Notes under the pieces: generated by a model
Databases searched by the model: none
What the model was told of the DNA's origin: nothing
What the model saw: the letters and a program-made list of their open reading frames with translations, nothing else
Shown here: in pieces, positions 1-5,151 of the stretch
Layout: every line of letters starts with the position of its first letter
How positions within the stretch are numbered: position 1 is the first letter of the stretch
Translations under genes and position numbers: made by a program
NCBI GenBank assembly: GCA_051745265.1
Contig: JBNJDW010000138.1
Coordinates: 1 to 5,177, forward strand
Direction: 5' to 3'
Source: JBNJDW01 sp051745265
Lineage (GTDB): Bacteria; Pseudomonadota; Alphaproteobacteria; Micavibrionales; CSBR16-224
Length of the DNA: 5,177 nt

Positions 1-101
1 GCATTTTCAACCAGTTCCTTGACGGCGGCGGCGGGACGTTCAATAACCTCACCGGCGGCGATCTGGTTGATCAGCGTATCTGGTAGATGTCTAATAAGCA
101 T
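1..101 (-). CDS. mutL: DNA mismatch repair protein MutL, N-terminal fragment (runs off left edge)
   Basis: Only the first 33 codons are in the window. They read MLIRHLPDTLINQIAAGE followed by VIERPAAAVKELVEN. This is the hallmark start of MutL/MLH1 proteins: a short strand, then the first GHKL-ATPase helix with NQIAAGEVIERP and the ATP/Mg-binding region KELVEN (the Glu and Asn of ELxEN). MutL couples MutS mismatch recognition to strand incision and excision in the cytoplasm. The ATG at 101 is the expected family start; no good Shine-Dalgarno precedes it. It begins 34 bases after the stop of the pentapeptide-repeat gene on the same strand, so it may be translated from a shared transcript. Identity rests on this N-terminal signature alone, but that signature is highly specific. 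Confidence 0.93.
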   Translation of the reverse strand, partial: MLIRHLPDTLINQIAAGEVIERPAAAVKELVEN

Positions 102-135
102 AATGCGACTATAGGCAATTCAGGCCCCGTTGTCA

Positions 136-1452
136 TCAGCCATCTTCAGGGACAAGCGGTACGTCACCCTGTTCCAGCAAAGTGCCGGTCAGCAAGGCAT
201 TATCGGTGATGATGTCTGCGGTAATCGCACCATCGAAATTGGCATGACGCAAATCACAATCGGTGAAATTGACATGGGTCAGGTCGGCATCTTTAAAGCT
301 GGCATAACGAAAATCACTGCCGGTACAATCGGCATAGCGCAAAATCGCCCCGTTTAAGGCAACAGGCATGCGCCGTTCGGTGCCATTGGGGTTTTTAAAA
401 AGCAGGGCGCCGAAATTTGCATTTTGCAGATTGGCGCGGACAAACAGTGAATCATTTAACTGGCTGCCGCGAAAATCGCTGTGCCGCAGATCGCAGCCGC
501 GAAAATCCGATTTATCGAGCTTGGCGCTCTGGAATTCACAGCTTTGCAGGTTCATATCGGCAAAAACGGTTTCATAGGCGGTGATGGCGGTCAGTTTCTT
601 GCCGGTCAGGCTGCGCAGTTTACGCATGTCAAAACCGGACAGGTCCATTTGCTGACCATGTTTTCCGGCAGAACCAACCCATTGGATATGTTTTTGCAAA
701 AGCTCATCAAGGGTCAGTTCAACTTCGCTGAAGGCTTTGGCCGCGCCATCATCACGCAGCGCCAAGGTAAAATTGGTGTCTGATTGTTCGGTGCCTTCCA
801 TATGCGCCCCGGTCAGGGTCGCGGCATGAAAATCGGCACTGCGCAGATCGGCGCCATCCATATTGGCACCGCGCAGATTGGCGCCTTTGAATACGGCTTC
901 TCTAAGATCCACTTTGCGCAGGTCAACATTTTCCAGGATGGCATCGGAAAAATCGGCATTGATGGCCGTGGCGTTGGCCAGCTTGACATTCCTCATGGTA
1001 CTGCCGCTGAAAGAGACCTGTCCGGCATGGGAGTCTTTGTTGTATTGGCTCCCGCCTTCTTTGACTTTTCTTTTTAAGACCGAAGAGCCAAGGCGCAGGT
1101 CAGCGCCGCTGAGATTGGCATCGGTCAGATCAGCATTCTGAATATCGGCGCCCCGTAAATCTGTGCGGGAAAAATTGCCGTTTTTCATCACGGTGTTTGA
1201 AAGATCACAGCCGAACAGAGTGGCGCTTTCAAAATTAATCGCGGTCATATCACTGTTACGCATGATGCAGCCGGTGAAATCTGATTGCTGTAACTGCATT
1301 TCCCGCATGTTCAGGCCGGTCAGGTCGCGATCCTTGACCACAGCACGCGCACCGCCAGGCTTACCGCCCAGAAACATTTCATGTTTACGGGCGATATCCT
1401 TCAGCTCACGCTGAGAGAGGGGTTTTAGCATATGATCTTCGTTATCTGACAT
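136..1452 (-). CDS. Pentapeptide-repeat protein, two repeat blocks each preceded by a His-containing motif
   Basis: This 438-residue protein is dominated by A(D/N)Lxx-type pentapeptide repeats, which fold as a right-handed quadrilateral beta-helix. Block one spans about residues 42-222, with a non-repeat break near 122-145 that is rich in Lys, Gly and Ser. Block two spans about 268-410, with a break near 350-365. Each block is preceded by a similar helix-like motif: LKDIARKHEMFLGGKPGG (about 17-34) and LDELLQKHIQWVGSAGKHG (about 248-266), which run directly into DLTG and DLSG. This suggests an internal duplication of a motif-plus-repeat unit. There is no signal peptide or membrane segment, so it is probably cytoplasmic. 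Pentapeptide proteins range from gyrase-protecting Qnr/MfpA types to scaffold proteins of unknown role; nothing here decides the function. The start at 1452 lacks a clear ribosome site. Met8 (1431) has a GAAGA-like stretch upstream and is an alternative. The gene lies between grxC (38-base gap) and mutL (34-base gap), all on the same strand. Confidence 0.9.
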   Translation of the reverse strand: MSDNEDHMLKPLSQRELKDIARKHEMFLGGKPGGARAVVKDRDLTGLNMREMQLQQSDFTGCIMRNSDMTAINFESATLFGCDLSNTVMKNGNFSRTDLRGADIQNADLTDANLSGADLRLGSSVLKRKVKEGGSQYNKDSHAGQVSFSGSTMRNVKLANATAINADFSDAILENVDLRKVDLREAVFKGANLRGANMDGADLRSADFHAATLTGAHMEGTEQSDTNFTLALRDDGAAKAFSEVELTLDELLQKHIQWVGSAGKHGQQMDLSGFDMRKLRSLTGKKLTAITAYETVFADMNLQSCEFQSAKLDKSDFRGCDLRHSDFRGSQLNDSLFVRANLQNANFGALLFKNPNGTERRMPVALNGAILRYADCTGSDFRYASFKDADLTHVNFTDCDLRHANFDGAITADIITDNALLTGTLLEQGDVPLVPEDG

Positions 1453-1490
1453 GTTTTAAAATCTGTAGAACCGGAACCGGTCTGTAGGGG
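1453..1490. repeat. Short direct repeats in the grxC to pentapeptide-gene gap
   Basis: In this 38-base gap the heptamer TCTGTAG occurs at 1462-1468 and 1481-1487. It flanks a tandem hexamer AACCGG AACCGG (1469-1480), which with the following base also forms a small near-palindrome (ACCGG-AA-CCGGT). It could be a protein-binding site or an RNA element between cotranscribed genes. It could equally be chance. No T-run follows on either strand, so it is not a recognisable terminator. Confidence 0.3.
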
Positions 1491-1751
1491 TTATGCAGCT
1501 TTCAGCAATAAATCAAGATCGCCGCTTTTGTTCAAGGCGAAAAGCTCGTCACAGCCGCCAATGGCCTGATCATTAATGAAAATCTGTGGCACGGTGCGGG
1601 CCCCGGGTTTGCGTTTGGCCATTTCTGCCTGACCTTCGGCATCATGTGTGATATCATACAGGGTATATTCAACACCCTTTTCATCAAGCAGGTCTTTGGC
1701 CCGATGGCAGAATGGACAATAATCTTTGAAATACAGCTCAACTTTGGACAT
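1491..1751 (-). CDS. grxC: Glutaredoxin 3 (dithiol, GrxC type)
   Basis: This is an 86-residue glutaredoxin that uses glutathione to reduce disulfides and mixed disulfides in the cytoplasm. The active site CPFC lies at residues 12-15 after a YFKDY strand. The cis-proline motif TVP is at 53-55 and the glutathione-contacting GGCDEL at 65-70, in the usual order and spacing. The length fits GrxC proteins (about 80-90 aa). I chose the ATG at 1751 rather than the in-frame ATG at 1769, because a strong AAGGAG site stands 5 bases before it and the protein then begins at the normal family position (MSKVELYFKDYCPFC). It is the first gene of a leftward set with the pentapeptide-repeat gene and mutL, and is divergent from bolA-grxD. 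Confidence 0.95.
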   Translation of the reverse strand: MSKVELYFKDYCPFCHRAKDLLDEKGVEYTLYDITHDAEGQAEMAKRKPGARTVPQIFINDQAIGGCDELFALNKSGDLDLLLKAA

Positions 1752-1853
1752 GAATTCTCCTTTTTGCATTAAAATACATAGACATCATATATGAAATTGC
1801 GGTACAAAATCTACATATATCTAATACAGCGTTAAGAAAGCGGGGCTAAAAAC
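1752..1853. promoter_or_regulatory. Divergent intergenic region between grxC and bolA
   Basis: This 102-base AT-rich gap separates two divergently transcribed genes, so it should contain promoters for both. For bolA a possible sigma-70-like pair is TTGCGG (1797-1802) and TCTAAT (1820-1825), separated by 17 bases. The -10 matches consensus at 5 of 6 positions; the -35 is weak. For grxC I find no convincing pair, only TATGAT-like AT-rich stretches around the CATATATG palindrome near 1787-1794. I see no clear operator such as an iron-regulator palindrome. The region's role is secure from gene orientation, but the exact promoter boxes are tentative. Confidence 0.5.
1757..1762 (-). promoter_or_regulatory. 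Ribosome binding site of grxC
   Basis: On the minus strand this reads AAGGAG, a full-strength Shine-Dalgarno, 5 bases before the ATG at 1751. It lies inside the longer reading frame starting at 1769, so it decides the start in favour of the 86-residue form. Confidence 0.85.
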
Positions 1854-2090
1854 ATGGCAATGCAGGCAAAAGAAATCGAAGATATGATCTGTGAGACACT
1901 GCCGGATGCACAGGTAACGATCGAGGATCTGGCCGGTGACGGCGACCATTATGCCGCCCATGTCAAATCCACCGCCTTTAAAGGCATGTCCCGTGTGCAG
2001 CAGCATCAGCTGGTCTACAAAGCGTTGCAGGGACGTATGGGTAATGAACTTCATGCTCTGGCGCTGCAAACCTCCGTTCTGGAAGAGTAA
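1854..2090 (+). CDS. bolA: BolA family protein (BolA2/IbaG-like), Fe-S partner of monothiol glutaredoxin
   Basis: This 78-residue protein is nearly all BolA domain (alpha-beta-alpha-alpha-beta, KH-like fold). Family landmarks are DLAGDGDHYAAHV (25-37), FKGMSRVQQHQLVYKAL (42-58) and ELHALALQT (65-73). The histidine in ELHAL and the one in GDHY are the usual candidates for ligating a [2Fe-2S] cluster shared with a CGFS glutaredoxin. The form is the short BolA2/IbaG type rather than the longer E. coli BolA. The start at 1854 gives the standard N-terminus; Met3 (1860) is an equally possible start, and upstream there is only a weak G-rich ribosome site. grxD follows after 20 bases, so the pair is an operon, matching the known physical partnership. 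In many alphaproteobacteria this pair follows purine-synthesis genes; here it is beside grxC instead. The roles inferred are Fe-S trafficking and iron or redox signalling. Confidence 0.93.
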   Translation: MAMQAKEIEDMICETLPDAQVTIEDLAGDGDHYAAHVKSTAFKGMSRVQQHQLVYKALQGRMGNELHALALQTSVLEE

Positions 2091-2110
2091 AAAAGAAAGA
2101 GAGTACAAAA

Positions 2111-2440
2111 ATGACGAATCCGACATTTGAAATGATCGAAAAAGAAATTAGCAATAATGATGTTGTCCTGTTTATGAAGGGCAGTTCCGATTTCCCACAA
2201 TGCGGTTTTTCAGCCGCTGTTGTGCAGGTTTTGAACCATCTGGAAGTGCCGTATAAGGATATTGACGTGTTGGCCGATATGAATCTTCGCGAAGGCATCA
2301 AGGAATTTTCCAACTGGCCGACCATCCCGCAGCTCTACGTTAAAGGCGAGTTTGTCGGCGGGTGTGACATCATCCGTGAGATGTTTGAAGCCGGTGAGCT
2401 GGGCACCCTGATGAAAGAAAAAGGCGTGGAAGCCGCCTAA
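2111..2440 (+). CDS. grxD: Monothiol glutaredoxin GrxD (Grx4 type, CGFS)
   Basis: This is a 109-residue single-domain monothiol glutaredoxin that carries glutathione-ligated [2Fe-2S] clusters and passes them to targets or to BolA proteins. The MKG element (22-24) supplies the glutathione-binding lysine. The CGFS active site is at 31-34, the cis-proline motif WPTIPQ at 69-74, and GGCDI at 83-87. Length and order are normal for the family. An AGAGAG stretch (2098-2103) 7 bases before the ATG serves as a modest ribosome site. It is the second gene of the bolA-grxD operon and converges on the ankyrin-protein gene, whose stop is 27 bases away. A small hairpin, CGCCT-AAA-AGGCG (2434-2446), overlaps the stop but has no T-run, so I do not call a terminator. 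Confidence 0.96.
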   Translation: MTNPTFEMIEKEISNNDVVLFMKGSSDFPQCGFSAAVVQVLNHLEVPYKDIDVLADMNLREGIKEFSNWPTIPQLYVKGEFVGGCDIIREMFEAGELGTLMKEKGVEAA

Positions 2441-2467
2441 AAGGCGTTAACCGTCGTTTGGGCAGGT

Positions 2468-3163
2468 TTATTTGTGCCGCGGTTTTGTGGCCAGGGCCCC
2501 GGGTTTCCGGGGTTTCCAGTCCGCCGTGTTACCGCCCAGCGCTTTTAGCGCATCAGCAGCTTCATCCAGTCTTTTTTGATTGGTGATTTCACTGAATTGT
2601 TGAAAACTGTTACCGTTATCGGCAATTGTGATCACTTCCTGACTGGCAAAATTGAAGGCTTTTCTAAAGCTGATGCCACTGAATTCGAGCTTTTCAAGCA
2701 TCGAGACGGTATGATCGTTTTCTTTGACGAAGCCTTTATAGCTGTTTCTGTGATGTCGGGCCCGCTCAAGAAGCTGGGTAATATTGAGATGGCCTTCCTT
2801 CTTTGCCCGATCTAACGCCGTTTCATAATCATGATTCTTTTTTGTAATATCCGCACCGGCCTTTAACAGGCAGTCGACATTTTGAAAATGATTTCTGGCT
2901 GCTGCTTCATGGAGGGCTGTATCACCCCATCCATCAACCTGATCAAGATCGGCTTTATGTTTTATCAGGCATTTTAGAATGGTTGTTCCATTTGCATCAC
3001 GTCCAAAACGTATAAGGGCTGATGCGTCCCCTTCGAAAAGCTTGGCATTAATGTCAGCGCCTTTGGCAAGGGCTTGCTCTATATCTTTTATATCGCCGCT
3101 GTTACAGGCTTTTTTAAAGATCTTGTCAATATCGGGGCCTGAGAAATATTTTTTTAAAGGCAT
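2468..3163 (-). CDS. Ankyrin-repeat protein with C-terminal ENxHTVS/KPG module (unnamed family)
   Basis: This is a 231-residue protein with two parts. Residues about 12-135 hold three to four ankyrin repeats. The clearest are ALAKGADINA (31-40), a degenerate one at 47-75, GDTALHEAAARNHFQNVDCL (80-99) continuing to KAGADITKKN, and ETALDRAKKEGHLNITQLL (114-132). Residues about 143-231 form the module shared with the next two genes upstream: ENDHTVS (148-154), FNFA (170-173), QQF (188-190), a helix containing ADALKALGG (203-211), W216, and the tail KPGALATKPR (220-229) ending in HK. There is no signal peptide or membrane segment. Ankyrin repeats mediate protein binding; the function of the module is unknown to me. 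The start at 3163 is preceded by AAGGA at 2 bases (too near) and AGGAG at 12 bases, so initiation is probably weak. It is the last gene of the leftward cluster, 62 bases after its neighbour. Confidence 0.88.
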   Translation of the reverse strand: MPLKKYFSGPDIDKIFKKACNSGDIKDIEQALAKGADINAKLFEGDASALIRFGRDANGTTILKCLIKHKADLDQVDGWGDTALHEAAARNHFQNVDCLLKAGADITKKNHDYETALDRAKKEGHLNITQLLERARHHRNSYKGFVKENDHTVSMLEKLEFSGISFRKAFNFASQEVITIADNGNSFQQFSEITNQKRLDEAADALKALGGNTADWKPRKPGALATKPRHK

Positions 3164-3225
3164 GGTCCTTTTTATCTCCTGTTTTCCCTGTCCACAGCCG
3201 CGGGTGCCGGTTATATCGGTTTGTT

Positions 3226-3594
3226 TTATTTAATCCGTCGTCTTGTCGCCAGTGCGCCGGGTTTGTGGCATTTCGTGTTTACTCTAATCTGGCTATCCAG
3301 CGTTTTTAGCACCTCCGGTGCCTCTTCCTGCTGATTTTGATCAGATGGCGCACCGGATGGTTGGGCTTTGATATTATTATCGGTCTCTGCACGTCCGGGC
3401 TGCGTGGCACGGTTGAAGGCATTTGCAAGATGGCTGCTACCACTGGAATTGTTATTTTGTGCCTTTGAAACAGCATCATACTTTGCCAAGGCGGCCTCCT
3501 TTTTTTTCTGAGCGGCCATGGAATTGAGACGGGCCTCTTCCGCGGCAAGTAGCGTCAGTTCATACTGGGCTGTATAGACACTCCTTTTATTCAT
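3226..3594 (-). CDS. Small protein sharing only the KPGALAT basic tail with its neighbours
   Basis: This is a 122-residue protein that I do not recognise. The head (about 4-45) is predicted helical and rich in Ala, Glu and Lys, possibly a coiled coil. Residues about 46-92 are low-complexity, rich in Asn, Ser, Gln and Pro, and likely disordered. The end resembles that of the neighbouring proteins: PEVLKTLDSQ (93-102) parallels the ADALKALGGN helix, and KPGALATRRR (111-120) then IK closely matches the ankyrin protein's tail. The HTVS, FNFA and QF core is missing, so it is either a tail-only variant or a descendant whose core was replaced. Its ATG overlaps the stop of the preceding gene (ATGA, 4 bases), and AGGA (3601-3604) sits 6 bases upstream, indicating translational coupling. 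That coupling and the conserved tail argue that it is a real gene despite its composition. Confidence 0.75.
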   Translation of the reverse strand: MNKRSVYTAQYELTLLAAEEARLNSMAAQKKKEAALAKYDAVSKAQNNNSSGSSHLANAFNRATQPGRAETDNNIKAQPSGAPSDQNQQEEAPEVLKTLDSQIRVNTKCHKPGALATRRRIK

Positions 3595-3962
3595 TTTCTT
3601 TCCTGCCTCAGTCGTGATTTTGCTGCCTGAGTGCCCGGCTTAGGCGATTGCCAGTTACCGGGATCACCGCCATAGGCTTTGAGGGCATCGGCAGCTTTTT
3701 CCAGTCTTGTCTGGTCAGAAATTTCACTGAATTGCTGGATATGCATGTTTCTTTCACCGAGCATTGTTGTGATTTCCTTATCGGCAAAATTATACAATTT
3801 GGTAATCACAAAACCGCTGGTCTGGAGTTTTTCAACCGTTGACACGGTATGCTCATTTTCGAGGGCGTAACCCTTTTGTTTCTGCGAGGCGCGAAATTGC
3901 CGGGCAACATAGCGCCGGTTGGTTTCATTGGCGCGCTCTATCTCTTCTAACATTTTTGACAT
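3591..3962 (-). CDS. Small ENxHTVS/KPG-module protein, paralogue 2 (unnamed family)
   Basis: This is a 123-residue protein of unknown function. A short charged helical head (about 1-30) is followed by the shared module: ENEHTVS (35-41), YNFA (57-60), QQFSEI (76-81), the helix KAADALKAYGG (89-99), DPGNW (100-104) and a tail beginning KPGTQAAKSR (108-117). The gaps between landmarks match the 117-aa neighbour exactly and the ankyrin protein to within one residue, which supports true homology. It is cytoplasmic by appearance: no signal peptide or hydrophobic segment, and Lys/Arg at the end. The ATG at 3962 has AGGA 9 bases upstream (3972-3975); Met4 is an alternative start. It follows the 117-aa gene by 14 bases and overlaps the next gene by 4, so these are firmly in one operon. 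The tail is the most divergent of the four. Confidence 0.85.
   Translation of the reverse strand: MSKMLEEIERANETNRRYVARQFRASQKQKGYALENEHTVSTVEKLQTSGFVITKLYNFADKEITTMLGERNMHIQQFSEISDQTRLEKAADALKAYGGDPGNWQSPKPGTQAAKSRLRQERK
3601..3604 (-). promoter_or_regulatory. Ribosome binding site of the 122-aa gene, inside the preceding gene
   Basis: On the minus strand this is AGGA within AGGAAAG, 6 bases before the ATG at 3594. It lies in the last codons of the upstream gene, whose TGA overlaps the ATG, a classic arrangement for coupled translation. Confidence 0.6.
3651..3671. repeat. 21-base near-identical copy A (with 4025-4045)
   Basis: This stretch (CCAGTTACCGGGATCACCGC plus C) matches 4025-4045 at 20 of 21 bases. 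Both encode GGDPGNW on the minus strand, at the same place in the two adjacent paralogues. Identity at the DNA level, including third codon positions, points to fairly recent duplication or gene conversion between them. Confidence 0.8.
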
Positions 3963-3976
3963 GGTTATCTGTCCTG

Positions 3977-4330
3977 TTACTTTAATCGTGGTTTTGTGGC
4001 AAGGTTGCCGGGCTTAAGCATCCGCCAGTTGCCGGGATCACCGCCGAAATCTTTTAGTTTCTGTGCGGCTTTTTCCAGTTGTCTTTGATCGGGAAAGCGA
4101 TTGAACTGGACAATATCCATATTCTTTTCAGCGTTGACGATGGTGACTTCTTTTTGCGCAAAGTTAAAGATTTTGATGTGCTGCGCTGTGTCGTCACGGG
4201 GGCTTTCTACCAAGGAAACGGTGTGTTCGTTTTCAGAGACGTAGCCTTCTTCCAGCTTTCTCGTTTGGTTTTGTTCGAGAAACCTTTTAGCGACCCGCGC
4301 CTGATACTGCATTATTAAACGATAATTCAT
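3977..4330 (-). CDS. Small ENxHTVS/KPG-module protein, paralogue 1 (unnamed family)
   Basis: This is a 117-residue protein of unknown function and the most upstream member of the repeated family. The basic, helix-like head (about 1-28, with ARVAKRFLEQNQTRKLEEG) precedes the module: ENEHTVS (33-39), FNFA (55-58), VQF (74-76), the helix LEKAAQKLKDFGG (85-97), DPGNW (98-102) and the tail KPGNLATKPR (106-115) ending in LK. The stretch GGDPGNW is identical in paralogue 2. No signal peptide, membrane span or recognised catalytic motif is visible. The start at 4330 has only a weak GGAT 10 bases upstream; Met7 is an alternative. It begins 60 bases after the membrane-protein gene ends. That gap might hold a promoter for the four-gene cluster, but I see no convincing boxes in it. 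Confidence 0.85.
   Translation of the reverse strand: MNYRLIMQYQARVAKRFLEQNQTRKLEEGYVSENEHTVSLVESPRDDTAQHIKIFNFAQKEVTIVNAEKNMDIVQFNRFPDQRQLEKAAQKLKDFGGDPGNWRMLKPGNLATKPRLK
4025..4045. repeat. 21-base near-identical copy B (with 3651-3671)
   Basis: This is the second copy of the 20-of-21-base match, differing by one base (G for A at position 7 of the unit). It encodes the same GGDPGNW element in the 117-aa protein. Confidence 0.8.
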
Positions 4331-4390
4331 AGCCCGTTAAATCCATAACGTTAGAAATAACGCACAGATTAGGCCAACTTCTTGATTATG

Positions 4391-5116
4391 TCAAGTAGAT
4401 TTAAGCCGCTGACGCAGCATGATCAGGTATAATAAAACGAAATAATATAACAGAGCTTCTTCAACCTCGCTGGCGCGGCCAAAAAATGGCGATAGATGGT
4501 CGCTCAGTTTATGGATGTCATCGGCAATATTGCAGAGCAGGGCGAGTAATGCGACATAGAAAAGCGCCCCTGATGGATAAATCAGATTATATTTTTCAGG
4601 TAGAAGCCCCGGTTTGTGTTTTTGCAGTAAAGGCATGATCATGCCTCCGAAAATGACGCCGATCAATAAAATCAGCCGGGGTTTCTGGTCAAACCAGCTG
4701 CTTGTATTATGCAGGTTGGTTTCCTGCTGGTCATTGATTTGTGCCCAGTATCCCTCGACTTCCCAGCCGATGAAATGCTGGCCAAAGCTGATTTCTTCGA
4801 CCAAAACATAAAGACAACATAGCGCTGCTGTCAAAACCCAGATAAACAGCCATTTGGGCTGATGGGCGCGAATATCGGGCAGCATTTTAACGGCAAGAAT
4901 AAAACCGCCAAGTAGCAGGATGACCTGTATATTCTCAATAACGCCCAGTTCTCCATCCATCCAGTTATGATAAAAATCGGGCGCAATGGCGAAGATAAAC
5001 AGCAGGGTCACAAAAAACAGCACCGGCAGCCAGAACCGCCAGATATTTGAGATCGAATATTGTGTCTTTAAAGAAATCATCAGATTTTTATAGGCAACTC
5101 TGTTCTTTATGTCCAC
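4391..5116 (-). CDS. Multi-pass inner-membrane protein with EEISFGQ / NDQQETNLHN core, function unknown
   Basis: This is a 241-residue integral membrane protein with about six hydrophobic segments, near residues 26-45, 59-79, 89-107, 148-165, 180-198 and 219-234. Between segments three and four lies a polar, distinctive stretch: EEISFGQHFIGWE (107-119), then NDQQETNLHNTSSWFDQKPR (128-147). I recall the EEISxGQ...N.Q.ETNLHN pattern from uncharacterised membrane proteins in several phyla, but I know of no established function. Other polar residues at membrane edges are D199, D200, H202 and the SEVEE run (216-220). The clustered Glu, His and Asp could bind metal or substrate, which is inference. 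The reading frame begins with GTG at 5116; Met13 (5080) is an alternative, and neither has a clear ribosome site. It is on the same strand as the four-gene family, 60 bases upstream, so possibly cotranscribed. Confidence 0.85.
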   Translation of the reverse strand: MDIKNRVAYKNLMISLKTQYSISNIWRFWLPVLFFVTLLFIFAIAPDFYHNWMDGELGVIENIQVILLLGGFILAVKMLPDIRAHQPKWLFIWVLTAALCCLYVLVEEISFGQHFIGWEVEGYWAQINDQQETNLHNTSSWFDQKPRLILLIGVIFGGMIMPLLQKHKPGLLPEKYNLIYPSGALFYVALLALLCNIADDIHKLSDHLSPFFGRASEVEEALLYYFVLLYLIMLRQRLKST

Positions 5117-5151
5117 TCATTTTTAGAACGCACAAAAATCGTCGCTTTATA

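Noticed and set aside
130..1414. Several plus-strand open frames of 69-100 codons across this interval, rich in Ile, Gly and Thr
   Set aside because: They are antisense shadows of the pentapeptide-repeat gene; their repetitive look comes from the complement of its repeats. None has a recognisable domain.
1752..1769. N-terminal extension of grxC (MQKGEF) from an ATG at 1769
   Set aside because: The AAGGAG ribosome site lies within this extension and points to the ATG at 1751, which also gives the normal family length.
1978..2325. Minus-strand frame of 115 codons opposite bolA-grxD
   Set aside because: It lies antisense to two unmistakable genes and has no recognisable domain; it is a shadow.
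2434..2446. Hairpin CGCCT-AAA-AGGCG at the grxD stop as a bidirectional terminator
   Set aside because: The stem is only 5 bases, overlaps the coding end, and has no T-run on either side.
4349..4362. Inverted repeat CGTTA-GAAA-TAACG between the membrane-protein gene and the 117-aa gene
   Set aside because: It is a 5-base AT-containing stem without a T-run; too weak to call a terminator or operator.
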